Part shown: piece after piece, positions 25,058 through 34,219 of the stretch
Position numbering within the stretch: the first letter of the stretch is position 1
Layout of the letters: each line of letters begins with the position of its first letter
NCBI GenBank assembly: GCA_024401825.1
Contig: JAKSKF010000016.1
Span: 1-34,359, forward strand
From: Bacteroidales bacterium
Lineage (GTDB): Bacteria > Bacteroidota > Bacteroidia > Bacteroidales > UBA932
Length of the DNA stretch: 34,359 bases
Direction of reading: 5' to 3'
Translations under genes and position numbers: made by a program
The notes under the pieces: model-generated
What the model was told of the DNA's origin: nothing
The model's input: the letters and a program-made list of their open reading frames with translations, nothing else
Databases searched by the model: none

Positions 25058-26791
25058 ATGGGAAAAGAATGCAGATGGATACTGAATGACCCGGCCGACC
25101 CCGCAAAAGTAGAGAGACTGTCAGCGGAGGTGGGCATTGACCGTGTCCTGTCTGAACTTCTGGTGAAGCGCGGGGTGGAGACCTTCGAGCAGGCCAGGGC
25201 ATTCTTCCGTCCCAATCTCAAGGATTTGCACGACCCGTTCCTTATGAAAGATATGGACAAGGCCGTGGAAAGATTGGAAAAAGCCGTCAAGGGAAAGGAG
25301 AGGATTCTTGTTTATGGCGATTACGACGTGGACGGCACCACCGCCGTCGCGCTGGTCTATTCCTTCCTCAGGCAGTTCACGGACAAACTCGGATTCTACG
25401 TGCCCGACCGTTACGATGAGGGCTACGGAGTTTCCTTCAAGGGTATCGACTGGGCTGCCGGGAACGGATACAACCTGATAATCACCCTGGATTGCGGCAT
25501 CAAGGCAATCGACAAGGTGGAACACGCCAGGGCGAAGGGCATAGATATGATTATCTGCGACCACCACCTCCCGGAGGACTCCCTCCCCGCCGCGGTTGCG
25601 GTTCTCGACCCCAAGCGGGAAGACTGCAACTACCCCTTTGACGACCTCAGCGGATGCGGGGTGGGATTCAAACTGGTTCAAGCCTATGCCCAGAAGAACG
25701 GAATCCCCTTCGAACAGCTGATTCCACTGCTCGACCTGCTGGTTGTCAGCATCTCGTCAGACCTTGTGACAATGGTCGGAGAGAACAGGGTCCTGGCTCA
25801 TTTCGGGCTCAAACAGCTCAACGAGAATCCCCGCAAGGGACTTCTTGCAATGATTACGCTGTCCAACCTGGAACCGGGTCATCTTACGATAGATGACATA
25901 GTCTTCAAGATAGGTCCGAGAATAAACGCCGCCGGAAGGATGGAAAGCGGACAGATTGCAGTCGAGCTACTGATAGCCACCGACACCGCCACCGCGATGG
26001 AGGCGGGCTCCAAAATCAACGACAACAACAACGAGCGCAAGAGCATAGACCGCGAAATCACTCAGGAGGCTCTTGAGATGATGGAAAGCGGGAGATGCCT
26101 GGCTTCGGAGAACACAACCATAGTTTACAACCCGTCCTGGAACAAGGGAGTCGTGGGCATTGTGGCTTCCAGACTTGTGGAGGCCTACTACAAGCCCGCG
26201 ATAGTGCTTACCAAATCCAACGGGTTCGTGACGGGTTCCGCCAGAAGCGTGCAGGGGTTCGACCTCTATGAAGCCATTGAAAGCTGCGCGGACCTGATGG
26301 AGAACTTCGGAGGACACGTATATGCCGCCGGGCTCACGATGAAGGAAGAGAACCTCAAGGAATTCAGCCGCAGGATAGACAAGTTCATAGGGGAAAAAAT
26401 CTCAGCGGAGATGCTGACCCCCGTAATCAACGTGGATGCGAAGCTGGACTTTGCCCAGATTTCCCCGAAATTCATCAGGATTCTCAAACAGTTCCAGCCC
26501 TTCGGCCCCGGCAACGGCAACCCCGTGTTCATCACCGAAGACGTTTACGACTCCGGAAACGGCAGGAAGGTGGGAGCCGGAGGAGTCCATATGAAGCTGG
26601 ACCTCATTCAGGAGAACCAGCCCTACCACCAGATTGCGGCCATAGCGTTCAATATGTCATCCTACTATGACCATATCAAGGAGGGGAACCCCTTCGACAT
26701 ATGCTACTCGATTGTGGAGAACTACTACAGGGGAAGTTCCACAATCCAACTGAGAATCAAAGACTTAAAGGAGAGAGAGGATATAATCTGA
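25058..26791 (+). CDS. recJ: Single-stranded-DNA-specific exonuclease RecJ
   Basis: RecJ degrades single-stranded DNA 5' to 3' in recombination and mismatch repair. The 577-residue protein has the DHH-family motifs DYDVDGTTA (88-96), LDCG (144-147) and CDHH (167-170) for metal binding. The DHHA1 part has the GRMESGQIAVELL and GGHVYAAG segments, and an OB-like C-terminus follows. It is the last gene of the plus-strand series, 24 nt after the parC-like gene. Its 3' end overlaps the convergent aroK by 27 bp, with no room for a separate terminator between them. Confidence 0.95.
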   Translation: MGKECRWILNDPADPAKVERLSAEVGIDRVLSELLVKRGVETFEQARAFFRPNLKDLHDPFLMKDMDKAVERLEKAVKGKERILVYGDYDVDGTTAVALVYSFLRQFTDKLGFYVPDRYDEGYGVSFKGIDWAAGNGYNLIITLDCGIKAIDKVEHARAKGIDMIICDHHLPEDSLPAAVAVLDPKREDCNYPFDDLSGCGVGFKLVQAYAQKNGIPFEQLIPLLDLLVVSISSDLVTMVGENRVLAHFGLKQLNENPRKGLLAMITLSNLEPGHLTIDDIVFKIGPRINAAGRMESGQIAVELLIATDTATAMEAGSKINDNNNERKSIDREITQEALEMMESGRCLASENTTIVYNPSWNKGVVGIVASRLVEAYYKPAIVLTKSNGFVTGSARSVQGFDLYEAIESCADLMENFGGHVYAAGLTMKEENLKEFSRRIDKFIGEKISAEMLTPVINVDAKLDFAQISPKFIRILKQFQPFGPGNGNPVFITEDVYDSGNGRKVGAGGVHMKLDLIQENQPYHQIAAIAFNMSSYYDHIKEGNPFDICYSIVENYYRGSSTIQLRIKDLKEREDII

Positions 26792-27265
26792 CAGTATGTC
26801 GGAGACTTCCTCCACAGTCAGGGCATCCGTATTGACGGAATAGTGCGCCCGTTCATATACAGGGAGACGCCCAAGGAGAAGTTCTTCGGCGTTTCCTTTG
26901 TCGTACAGGGGGCGGACACCCGGGTCGCGGGACAGTCTGCTTCGAATCTGCTCTGCCGAAGTCTGCAGATATATGCAGAGGCTGCGCTCCAGCACCAGTT
27001 TCGCGGAATCTTCATTCAGGGTGCTGCCTCCGCCCAGGGCAAGGACCGTGTTTTCAGTGACGGAATCGAATATCGATTTCAGGCAGGAAGCCTCCAGCGC
27101 GCGGAAGTCCTGCTGACCTTCGCTGAAAAGGTCCTCCATCGTGCGCGCGGCGCGCGTAATAATATAGGTGTCCAAATCGAGGAAGTCCCAACCCAACTTG
27201 CCGGCCAGAGACTTTCCCACGTTGCTCTTTCCGCAGCCCATAAATCCCGTAAGAGTGACTATCAC
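26765..27265 (-). CDS. aroK: Shikimate kinase
   Basis: AroK phosphorylates shikimate at the 3-hydroxyl in aromatic amino-acid synthesis. Walker A GFMGCGKSN, the shikimate/Mg segment DLDTYI, LALGGGS and the lid arginine region RPLYDK are present. The frame can be opened at a TTG at 27280, but that would use the -7 promoter box TATATTTG as codons. A GTG at 27265 (reading VIVTLTGFMG) gives the usual start and 166 residues, and is preferred. aroE lies about 2.4 kb away on the opposite strand. The C-terminal codons overlap those of recJ on the other strand. Confidence 0.9.
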   Translation of the reverse strand: MIVTLTGFMGCGKSNVGKSLAGKLGWDFLDLDTYIITRAARTMEDLFSEGQQDFRALEASCLKSIFDSVTENTVLALGGGSTLNEDSAKLVLERSLCIYLQTSAEQIRSRLSRDPGVRPLYDKGNAEELLLGRLPVYERAHYSVNTDALTVEEVSDILSDYILSLL

Positions 27266-27269
27266 ACGG

Positions 27270-27277
27270 CAAATATA
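27270..27277 (-). promoter_or_regulatory. Candidate -7 box for aroK
   Basis: The minus strand reads TATATTTG four bases before the preferred GTG start of aroK. Transcription would start at or within a few bases of the GTG, suggesting a leaderless or nearly leaderless mRNA. A -33 TTTG at 19-21 nt is not evident. Confidence 0.4.
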
Positions 27278-27298
27278 CAAACAATATGTTCGTCACGT

Positions 27299-27330
27299 TT
27301 TCCTGATTTGATTTTATTGTTGTAATTTTG
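27299..27330 (+). promoter_or_regulatory. Candidate lysS promoter
   Basis: TTTC (27299-27302), 20 nt and TAATTTTG (27323-27330) form a near-consensus promoter, with a full match in the -7 box. The expected leader before the lysS ATG is about 14 nt. It is divergent from aroK within an 84-bp gap. Confidence 0.45.
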
Positions 27331-27349
27331 TTCTTCCAAATTGAAGATT

Positions 27350-28861
27350 ATGGCAGAATACAGTGAACAGGAACAGATTCGCAGAGAATCCCTGGCAAAA
27401 CTCAGAGAAATCGGCATAGAGCCCTATCCCGCCGCCCTATTCCCCGTGAATACCAATTCCGCGGAGATAGCTGCCGGATACAGCGCCGAAAAGGGAAACT
27501 TCCAGGACGTATGCCTGGCGGGACGCATTATGAGCAGACGCATTATGGGGGCCGCCTCATTCGGCGAACTGCAGGATGAAAACGGCAGAATCCAGATTTA
27601 TGTCAAGCGGGACGAAATCTGTCCGGACGAGGACAAGACAATGTACAACACCGTCTGGAAGAAACTCCTGGACATAGGCGACATCGTCGGCATCAAAGGC
27701 TTCGCTTTCATCACCCAGACTGGCCAGTTGTCCATTCACGTGAAGGAACTGACATTGTTGAGCAAATCCCTCAGGGTACTGCCCATAGTCAAGGAACTTG
27801 ACGGTCAGACCTTCGACGCCTTCTCCGACCCCGAATTGAGATACCGCCAGAGGTACGTGGACCTGATTGTGAACCCTCAGGTAAAGGACACTTTCATCAA
27901 GAGGGCCCGGATAGTGGCCACTATGAGAGAATACTTCAACGAGGCGGGATGCCTGGAAGTCGAGACGCCCATTCTCCAGGGCATACCCGGCGGCGCTACT
28001 GCCAGACCCTTCATCACTCATCACAACGCACTTGATATTCCGCTTTATCTGAGAATAGCCAACGAACTGTATCTCAAGAGATTGATAGTAGGAGGATACA
28101 ACGGAGTCTATGAATTTGCGAAGGATTTCCGCAACGAGGGAATGGACAAGACACACAATCCGGAATTCACCTGTATGGAGATTTACGTTGCATACAAGGA
28201 TTATTTCTGGATGATGGAATTCGTCGAGAAGATGCTCGCAAGGATTGCTCTCGAAGTCAACGGGACTTCACGGGTGAAGATAGGCGAACATCAGATTGAC
28301 TTCGGCGGGACTTATCGCAGGCTTCCCATCCTCGATGCCATAAAGGAATATGCCGGAGTGGACGTCTCCCTGATGGACGAGAAAGAACTTCGCGCCACCT
28401 GCAAGAAACTCAATGTCGAAACGGAGCCCTCTATGGGAAAGGGCAGGCTCATTGACGCCATCTTCGGAGAATACTGCGAGAAGAATCTCATACAGCCCAC
28501 TTTCATCACCGATTATCCCGTCGAGATGTCTCCCCTCACAAAGAGACACCGCAGCAATCCGGCGCTGACGGAGCGATTCGAACTCTTTGTCTGCGGAAAA
28601 GAACTCGCGAACGCCTATTCGGAGTTGAACGACCCCATCGACCAGTTGGAAAGATTCCAGGAGCAGGCCGCGCTCAAGAGCAAGGGCGACGACGAGGCGA
28701 TGTACATCGATATGGACTTTGTACGCGCCCTCGAATACGGTATGCCTCCCACCTCGGGTCTCGGAATGGGCATTGACCGTCTCACTATGTTCATGACGGG
28801 ACAGACCGCCATTCAGGACGTACTCTTCTTCCCTCAGATGAAACCTGAAAAAGGATTATGA
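27350..28861 (+). CDS. lysS: Lysine--tRNA ligase (class II)
   Basis: The enzyme charges tRNA-Lys. At 503 residues it contains the N-terminal OB anticodon-binding domain (about 55-145), class II motif 2 [15 protein letters not shown] (260-274) and motif 3 GMGIDR (472-477). The frame opens at a TTG three codons upstream, but the ATG at 27350 ([10 protein letters not shown]) is preferred. From memory, Bacteroides LysRS proteins carry about 70 further C-terminal residues; here the protein ends, as in E. coli, shortly after FFPQMKPEK. It is the first gene of a three-gene series with 4-nt overlaps. Confidence 0.97.
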   Translation: MAEYSEQEQIRRESLAKLREIGIEPYPAALFPVNTNSAEIAAGYSAEKGNFQDVCLAGRIMSRRIMGAASFGELQDENGRIQIYVKRDEICPDEDKTMYNTVWKKLLDIGDIVGIKGFAFITQTGQLSIHVKELTLLSKSLRVLPIVKELDGQTFDAFSDPELRYRQRYVDLIVNPQVKDTFIKRARIVATMREYFNEAGCLEVETPILQGIPGGATARPFITHHNALDIPLYLRIANELYLKRLIVGGYNGVYEFAKDFRNEGMDKTHNPEFTCMEIYVAYKDYFWMMEFVEKMLARIALEVNGTSRVKIGEHQIDFGGTYRRLPILDAIKEYAGVDVSLMDEKELRATCKKLNVETEPSMGKGRLIDAIFGEYCEKNLIQPTFITDYPVEMSPLTKRHRSNPALTERFELFVCGKELANAYSELNDPIDQLERFQEQAALKSKGDDEAMYIDMDFVRALEYGMPPTSGLGMGIDRLTMFMTGQTAIQDVLFFPQMKPEKGL

Positions 28862-29646
28862 GAGAACTGCTCACGTCAGTCTGCAATCCCAAGATAAAAC
28901 AGCTGCTCGCGCTACAGCAGAAATCTTCACTGAGGCGGCAGACCGGGCTCTTCGTCGTGGAGGGACGGCGTGAACTGGAACATTGTCTGGAAGGCGACTA
29001 CGCCGTGGACAGTCTCTTCGTTTGTCCGGAGATAGCGGGAGAATTGCCCGCCGCCCTGACTGACTGCACGGACAGGATATTCGAGACAGGTCCCGAACTG
29101 TACGGAAAAATTGCTTACAGACAGGGGACCGAAGGCCTGATTGCCGAAGTCAAGGCCCGCAGGCACGGTCTGGAAGAGCTGAAGCTCAAGGAGAATCCTC
29201 TTGTCGTGGTGCTTGAATCCGTTGAAAAACCCGGCAACCTGGGGGCCGTACTCCGTTCCGCAGATGCTTCCGGAGCAGATGCCGTCATTGTGTGCGAACC
29301 GCTTACAGACCTCTACAATCCCAACATCATACGCTCCTCTCTCGGAGCTTTCTTCACCGTTCCCGTGGCCGTCTGCACATCTTCCGAGTGCATTTCGTTT
29401 CTCAAGGAACGGGGAATACGTATCCTGACGGCCCAACTTCAGGATTCCGAACTGTATTATGACTGCGATATGCGTCACGGCACCGCCCTGGTCCTCGGCA
29501 CGGAGTCAACCGGACTCACTGAAGAATGGCGGAGAGCCGCAGACGCCCACATCCGCATCCCTATGCTGGGAAGACTCGACAGCCTCAACGTGTCAGTAAG
29601 CGCCGCCATCCTGTTGTTTGAAGCCGTGAGACAACGCCGTATATGA
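28858..29646 (+). CDS. SpoU/TrmH-family RNA 2'-O-methyltransferase (RlmB-like)
   Basis: A 262-residue methyltransferase with an N-terminal L30e-like substrate-binding domain (about 1-105; [14 protein letters not shown]) and a C-terminal SPOUT domain. The three motifs are [13 protein letters not shown] (124-136), VLGTESTGL and the final [20 protein letters not shown] knot. It probably methylates a 23S rRNA guanosine or uridine, or a tRNA. This architecture is shared by RlmB and TsnR-type proteins, so the exact target is open. It is longer than the other SpoU protein in the window (2355-2879), which lacks the N-terminal domain. It overlaps lysS and aroE by 4 nt each. Confidence 0.9.
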   Translation: MRELLTSVCNPKIKQLLALQQKSSLRRQTGLFVVEGRRELEHCLEGDYAVDSLFVCPEIAGELPAALTDCTDRIFETGPELYGKIAYRQGTEGLIAEVKARRHGLEELKLKENPLVVVLESVEKPGNLGAVLRSADASGADAVIVCEPLTDLYNPNIIRSSLGAFFTVPVAVCTSSECISFLKERGIRILTAQLQDSELYYDCDMRHGTALVLGTESTGLTEEWRRAADAHIRIPMLGRLDSLNVSVSAAILLFEAVRQRRI

Positions 29647-30302
29647 GCAGATTCGGTCTCATAGGACACCCGGTGGCACATTCCCTGAGCCCTGAACTCT
29701 TCGCCGAAACCTATGGAGAAACTCATACTTATGAGTTGTTGGACTATGAGGATTTCGAGCAGGCGTTCAGAGTTTTCAAGGACGGTTTCAAGGCCGTGAA
29801 CGTGACTATGCCCTTCAAGGAGCAGGCGGCGGCAAGAGCTGATTTCAAAAGTCCGGAGGTGCAGAGAACCGGGGCGGCCAATATCCTCGTCAATTCCGAA
29901 CGTGGCGTCGAAGCTCACAATTCCGACTACCTGGCGCTGCTGGGAATACTTGAAGGTTTCAGGCAGGAAATCGGAACAGCCGGCCCGACTCTGGCCGTAA
30001 TCGGTATGGGCGGCGCCGGAAAAGCCGCTTTTGCCGCGGCCCGTGACTGCGGATTCAGGGTGCGCTGCTATCATCACGACGAGATAGCCGGGGGAGTCCG
30101 TGCGGAAGTCATAATCTACACACTTCCCTGCGCCGTGGAAGGTTGTTCCGGGCTGGATTGCCGCATTCTTTTGGAATCCAACTACAGGAACCCTTCATTC
30201 AGCAGGGACAGTCTGTCCCGCTCAGGCTGCCGCTATGTGGACGGACTTGTATGGCTCAGGGAACAGGCAAGAATCGGCTTTGAAATAATGACCGGATTCT
30301 GA
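29643..30302 (+). CDS. aroE: Shikimate dehydrogenase
   Basis: AroE reduces 3-dehydroshikimate to shikimate with NADPH, the step before AroK. Substrate-binding residues are in GHPVAHSLSP (8-17), K59 in NVTMPFK and D95 in HNSDYLAL. The nucleotide-binding turn is GMGGAGKAA (121-129). At 219 residues it is shorter than the usual 250-280. The shortening falls in the C-terminal NADP domain, where the usual NADP-phosphate-binding NRT motif is not obvious (FRVRCYHHDE follows instead). Key catalytic residues remain, so it is probably active. It is the last gene of the lysS series. Confidence 0.9.
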   Translation: MSRFGLIGHPVAHSLSPELFAETYGETHTYELLDYEDFEQAFRVFKDGFKAVNVTMPFKEQAAARADFKSPEVQRTGAANILVNSERGVEAHNSDYLALLGILEGFRQEIGTAGPTLAVIGMGGAGKAAFAAARDCGFRVRCYHHDEIAGGVRAEVIIYTLPCAVEGCSGLDCRILLESNYRNPSFSRDSLSRSGCRYVDGLVWLREQARIGFEIMTGF

Positions 30303-30399
30303 AATTTTTTCTTAACTTGCAACACTTTCCGGCTTCACTCCGGAGATGCCCTTGAACGGGCCGGTAACGTATATATAAACAATTAAAAATTAAATAGTT
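30303..30399 (+). promoter_or_regulatory. ssb upstream region with two hairpins
   Basis: The 97-bp gap between aroE and ssb holds two hairpins. One is TTTCCGG (30326-30332) with CCGGAGA (30340-30346), including one T-G pair. The other is GCCC (30348-30351) with GGGC (30358-30361). An A/T-rich run follows before the ATG. TTAACTTGCA at 30312-30321 is a poor match to the -7 consensus just ahead of the first hairpin. The promoter is therefore probable but not clearly identified; the hairpins may also serve as an aroE terminator or an ssb leader structure. Confidence 0.35.
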
Positions 30400-30882
30400 A
30401 TGTCAGTTAATAAAGTTATTCTGGTTGGCAACGCAGGCCGTGACCCGGAGGTTCATTACGGAGAAGCCAATTCCCAAGGAGGGCAAAACAACAAATGGGC
30501 TACGTTCACGCTGGCCACCACAGAGCGCTACCGTGACCGCAACGGAGAACCCCGCGAGAACACCGAGTGGCACAACATCGTGGCTTTCAGGCAGTCTGCC
30601 GACGTGGCTGAAAGATTCGTAAAGAAAGGAACCCAGTTGTACATAGAAGGGAAACTCAGGACCCGCACCTTCACCGACCAGACAGGAGCGAACAGAAAAA
30701 CCACGGAAATAGTGGTTGACAATCTCCAGCTTCTGGGACGCAGGGATTCCACGGAAGGAGGCCAGCCTTATGCTGCTCCCCAGAGCGCCGCTCCCCAGGC
30801 CCCGGCTCCCCAGGACAGTTCTTTCCAGCCCCAGAGCGCGCCCGTCATCCCCGACGGCCCCACCGACGACCTTCCGTTCTAA
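30400..30882 (+). CDS. ssb: Single-stranded DNA-binding protein
   Basis: SSB coats single-stranded DNA in replication, repair and recombination. The 160-residue protein has the OB-fold (about 1-108; NKVILVGNAGRDPEVHY at the start, WHNIVAF and GTQLYIEGKLRTRTF). A Gln/Pro/Ala-rich disordered linker follows, and the acidic tip DDLPF binds partner proteins. The ATG at 30400 follows an A/T-rich leader typical of highly expressed Bacteroidota genes. MFS and dxs follow on the same strand. Confidence 0.97.
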   Translation: MSVNKVILVGNAGRDPEVHYGEANSQGGQNNKWATFTLATTERYRDRNGEPRENTEWHNIVAFRQSADVAERFVKKGTQLYIEGKLRTRTFTDQTGANRKTTEIVVDNLQLLGRRDSTEGGQPYAAPQSAAPQAPAPQDSSFQPQSAPVIPDGPTDDLPF

Positions 30883-30902
30883 CCGCAACAACCATTTGAG
30901 AT

Positions 30903-32270
30903 ATGACTGAGAAGATAAGAAAAATGATGAACGACAACCCTGTCGCAAGGTTTACAGTACTCATCCTTGTGGCATCGATGATGTTCTTCGCATATATGTT
31001 CGTTGATGTGATGTCCCCCCTGAAATCAATGGTGGAGACGTCTCTCGGTTGGAACAGCAGCGTATTCGGAACATATGCCGCCTCTGAATACATCGTGAAC
31101 GTCTGCGGATTTCTCATCCTCGCAGGCATCATCCTGGACAAACTTGGCGTCCGCTTTTCCGGAATCCTGTCCGCGGGAATGATGGTTGCCGGCGCCGCCA
31201 TAAAATACGTGGGAGTGAGCGACTGGTTCCAGACCACATCCCTGGCACAATGGCTCGGGAGCTGGTGGGTTGAAATGCCGGCCAGCGCGAAGATGGCCTC
31301 GCTCGGATTCATGCTGTTCGGATGCGGTTGCGAGATGGAAGGGACCAATGTGTCGAAGATTCTGGCCAAATGGTTCAAAGGCAAGGAAATGGCTCTTGCA
31401 ATGGGCCTTGAGATGGCCATAGCCCGGCTCGGAGTGTTCGGGGTGATGTGGATTGCCCCCATAATCTCCTCCAGGTTCGGCGGCAGCATACAGGCTCCGG
31501 TGGGCTTCTGCGGAGCACTTCTCTGCATCGGGCTTGTCAACTTCATCATATTCGCCGTCATGGACCGGAAGTTCGACTCCCAACTTACTGAAGCGGGGCT
31601 GGCTACCGAAGAGAAATCTCCCGAAGACGAATTCCACATTTCCGACCTCGGACAGATTTTCAAGAGCAAGATGTTCTGGATTGTGGCTCTGCTGTGCGTC
31701 CTGTACTATTCAGCCATTTTCCCTTTCCAGAGATATGCCACCAACATTCTTGAGGAAACCCTGAGAATGCCGGCGGAGGATGCGGCCAAACTCTTCAGCT
31801 GTTTCCCCATCCTGGCTATGGTGCTCACCCCCTTCCTGGGATTTTTCCTTGACAGGATAGGGAAAGGGGCTTCGATGCTTATGTTCGGCTCCGTCATTAT
31901 GCTGGCCTGCCACCTGGGATTCGCTTTTCTTCTCCCGGCAGTTCCCCAGAAATGGCTCGCCCTCACCCTCATCGTCGTGCTCGGGTTCAGCTTCTCGCTG
32001 GTTCCCGCTTCCCTGTGGCCTTCCGTCCCCAAGATTATCGACGAGAAGGTGCTCGGTTCCGCATACTGCCTGATTTTCTGGATTCAGAACATCGGCCTCT
32101 GCTTCGTCCCCAAAATCATCGGGAACCTCAGGGAAACGACCGGAGGATATTTCGTTCCCGAACTGGTATTCGCCTTCTTCGGCGTCCTTGCCATCTTCTT
32201 CAGCATTCTCCTGAAGGTGGAGGACAGGAAAACCAAATACGGGCTCGAACTTCCCAACATCAAGAAATAG
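30903..32270 (+). CDS. Major facilitator superfamily transporter
   Basis: A 455-residue polytopic protein with about 12 membrane helices in two bundles and a cytosolic loop of about 35 residues in the middle (around 220-255, acidic, EEKSPEDEFH). The A-motif-like segment DKLGVRFSG follows helix 2, and DRIGKGASML is its counterpart in the second half. The substrate cannot be assigned; resemblance to the MFSD1-like group of Bacteroidota transporters is my impression only. It starts 20 nt after ssb and ends 9 nt before dxs, so it is probably cotranscribed with one or both. Confidence 0.85.
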   Translation: MTEKIRKMMNDNPVARFTVLILVASMMFFAYMFVDVMSPLKSMVETSLGWNSSVFGTYAASEYIVNVCGFLILAGIILDKLGVRFSGILSAGMMVAGAAIKYVGVSDWFQTTSLAQWLGSWWVEMPASAKMASLGFMLFGCGCEMEGTNVSKILAKWFKGKEMALAMGLEMAIARLGVFGVMWIAPIISSRFGGSIQAPVGFCGALLCIGLVNFIIFAVMDRKFDSQLTEAGLATEEKSPEDEFHISDLGQIFKSKMFWIVALLCVLYYSAIFPFQRYATNILEETLRMPAEDAAKLFSCFPILAMVLTPFLGFFLDRIGKGASMLMFGSVIMLACHLGFAFLLPAVPQKWLALTLIVVLGFSFSLVPASLWPSVPKIIDEKVLGSAYCLIFWIQNIGLCFVPKIIGNLRETTGGYFVPELVFAFFGVLAIFFSILLKVEDRKTKYGLELPNIKK

Positions 32271-32279
32271 AGACCGCAG

Positions 32280-34151
32280 ATGTCCGGATTGTTGGAACAC
32301 ATCGAATCTCCCGAGGACCTTCGCAAACTGAGTCAGGACTCTCTTCCCGAATTGTGCGCGGAGCTGAGGAAGTATATGATTGACGAGTGCTCCCGCAATC
32401 CCGGGCATCTGGGCTCCAGCCTCGGCGCGGTGGAACTCATCGTGGGCATCCACTATATATTCGACACCCCGTCCGACAAACTGATATTCGACGTCGGACA
32501 CCAGGCATACGCCCACAAGATTCTCACGGGCAGGCGCGAAGCGTTCAGGACCCAACGCACGAAAGAAGGCATCAGCGGGTTCCCCCGGACAGACGAGAGC
32601 CCCTATGACGCCTTCAGCGTGGGGCACTCTTCCACGTCAATCAGCGCCGCGCTGGGTATGGCCGAAGCCGCCAGAATCAACGGCGGGAAAGACAGGAGGT
32701 TCATAGCCCTGATAGGAGACGGTTCCCTGACGGGAGGCCTCGCCTTCGAAGGGCTGAACAACGCCGGGGACAGCAAGGCCAACCTGCTGATAATCCTGAA
32801 TGACAACGACCATTCTATAGACGACAACAAGGGAGGGCTCCACAAGCATCTTCTCCTCATCACGACATCCCCGAAATACAACGATTTCAAACTCAGAATC
32901 TGGAACATCCTGGGAGACAACTTCTTTAGAAGATTCATCCAGAGGTGGATACGTTCCCTCAAGTCCTGGTTTGTCAAGAAAAGCGGAGGAGACATTTTCG
33001 AAGCTCTGGGTATCAGATACTTCGGTCCGATAGACGGGAATGACATAGATACCGTTGTGAACACCTTGCGCAAACTCCGTGGGCTGGGAGGGCCTATGCT
33101 GCTTCACACGGTCACAAAGAAGGGAAAGGGTTACGCTCCGGCGGAAAAAGACCCCACCTTGTGGCACGCTCCCGGCAGGTTCAATCCCGAAACTGGAGAA
33201 AGGATTCCCGGAAACCACTACGCTGACCGTTATCAGGACGTCTTCGGAGAGGTTCTTCTCGAACTTGCCAGAAAGGACTCCAGAGTGGTCGGCATCACGC
33301 CCGCCATGGCATCCGGTTGCGGAATGAACATACTCCAGAAGGAGATGCCGGAGAGAGTGTTCGACGTAGGGATAGAGGAACAGCACGCCGTCACTTTCAG
33401 CGCAGGTCTTGCAGCGGAGGGGATGAGGCCCTTCTGCAACATATATTCGGCATTCAGCCAAAGGGCTTATGACCAGATAATACACGACGTGGCGATGCAG
33501 CGTCTCCCCGTGACAATCTGCCTTGACAGGGCCGGCCTTGTGGGGGAAGACGGCGCGACCCACCACGGAATGTTCGACCTTGCGGCATACAGGAGCATCC
33601 CTGATGTCATAATAAGTTCCCCCGCTGACGAGACCGAACTCAAGAACCTTATGTACACCGCGCTGGAAACAGGGCGGGGGCCCTATATAATAAGGTATCC
33701 CAGAGGGATGGGGGAAGGCCGGGACTGGAGGAACTCCAATCCCGAAATCCTTCCTGTGGGAAAGGCCTCCGAACTTCTCAAGGGAGACTGCGTGGCTCTG
33801 GTATGTACGGGGCCCTGCGTGAACAGGGCGCTGGAGGCGGCGGCAGGGTTCGAGGGCAGGGCCGGAGTGTACAATTTCCGTTTCCTGAAGCCCCTTGACA
33901 CGGATATGCTGGACAAAATCGCACGCGAATACAGGCAAATTATAACAGTGGAGGACGGATGCATCAAGGGTGGCCTTTACGGAGCCGTGTGCGAACATCT
34001 GGCAGAGGAGGGCTTCAAAGTCCGCATAAGTCCGGTAGGTGTGGGAGACTTCTTCGTCCCGCAGGGGAAACAATCCGAGCAGAGGGCCGAATTCGGACTT
34101 GACACCGTGAGCTTGTCTTCGATGATAGCCGAGGCTCTCAAAAAAGTATAA
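32280..34151 (+). CDS. dxs: 1-deoxy-D-xylulose-5-phosphate synthase
   Basis: DXS condenses pyruvate and glyceraldehyde-3-phosphate to start the MEP isoprenoid pathway and uses thiamine diphosphate. The 623-residue protein has the transketolase-like fold: FDVGHQAYAHKILTGR, GHSSTS (115-120), ThDP/Mg motif GDGSLTGG (146-153), catalytic E367 in GIEEQHAVTFSAGLA, and the C-terminal domain near VEDGCIKGGLYG. The loop after LNDNDHSIDDN is less canonical than in E. coli. No terminator follows: the -33 box of the tRNA promoter begins 7 bp after the stop, so dxs transcripts may run into the tRNA genes. Confidence 0.97.
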   Translation: MSGLLEHIESPEDLRKLSQDSLPELCAELRKYMIDECSRNPGHLGSSLGAVELIVGIHYIFDTPSDKLIFDVGHQAYAHKILTGRREAFRTQRTKEGISGFPRTDESPYDAFSVGHSSTSISAALGMAEAARINGGKDRRFIALIGDGSLTGGLAFEGLNNAGDSKANLLIILNDNDHSIDDNKGGLHKHLLLITTSPKYNDFKLRIWNILGDNFFRRFIQRWIRSLKSWFVKKSGGDIFEALGIRYFGPIDGNDIDTVVNTLRKLRGLGGPMLLHTVTKKGKGYAPAEKDPTLWHAPGRFNPETGERIPGNHYADRYQDVFGEVLLELARKDSRVVGITPAMASGCGMNILQKEMPERVFDVGIEEQHAVTFSAGLAAEGMRPFCNIYSAFSQRAYDQIIHDVAMQRLPVTICLDRAGLVGEDGATHHGMFDLAAYRSIPDVIISSPADETELKNLMYTALETGRGPYIIRYPRGMGEGRDWRNSNPEILPVGKASELLKGDCVALVCTGPCVNRALEAAAGFEGRAGVYNFRFLKPLDTDMLDKIAREYRQIITVEDGCIKGGLYGAVCEHLAEEGFKVRISPVGVGDFFVPQGKQSEQRAEFGLDTVSLSSMIAEALKKV

Positions 34152-34157
34152 AAAGTA

Positions 34158-34188
34158 TTTGCAGAATTAGAAAGAATCGCTATATTTG
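34158..34188 (+). promoter_or_regulatory. tRNA operon promoter
   Basis: TTTG (34158-34161), exactly 19 nt and TATATTTG (34181-34188) match the Bacteroidota consensus perfectly. It lies directly after the dxs stop and drives tRNA-Thr and tRNA-Tyr. Both elements sit in a similar context (TATTTGCAG), giving a short direct repeat. Confidence 0.85.
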
Positions 34189-34192
34189 CAGT

Positions 34193-34208
34193 CCCTTTGT
34201 AGAAAGGG
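34193..34208 (+). other. Leader hairpin before tRNA-Thr
   Basis: CCCTTT (34193-34198), loop GTAG and AAAGGG (34203-34208) form a perfect 6-bp stem at the expected 5' end of the tRNA transcript, 11 nt before tRNA-Thr. No U run follows, so it is not a terminator. It parallels the hairpins after the leftward promoters P1 and P2. Confidence 0.65.
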
Positions 34209-34219
34209 CTTGAAATATC

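Noticed and set aside
34193-34208. dxs terminator
   Set aside because: The hairpin lies downstream of the tRNA promoter and has no U run after it, so it is better read as part of the tRNA leader.
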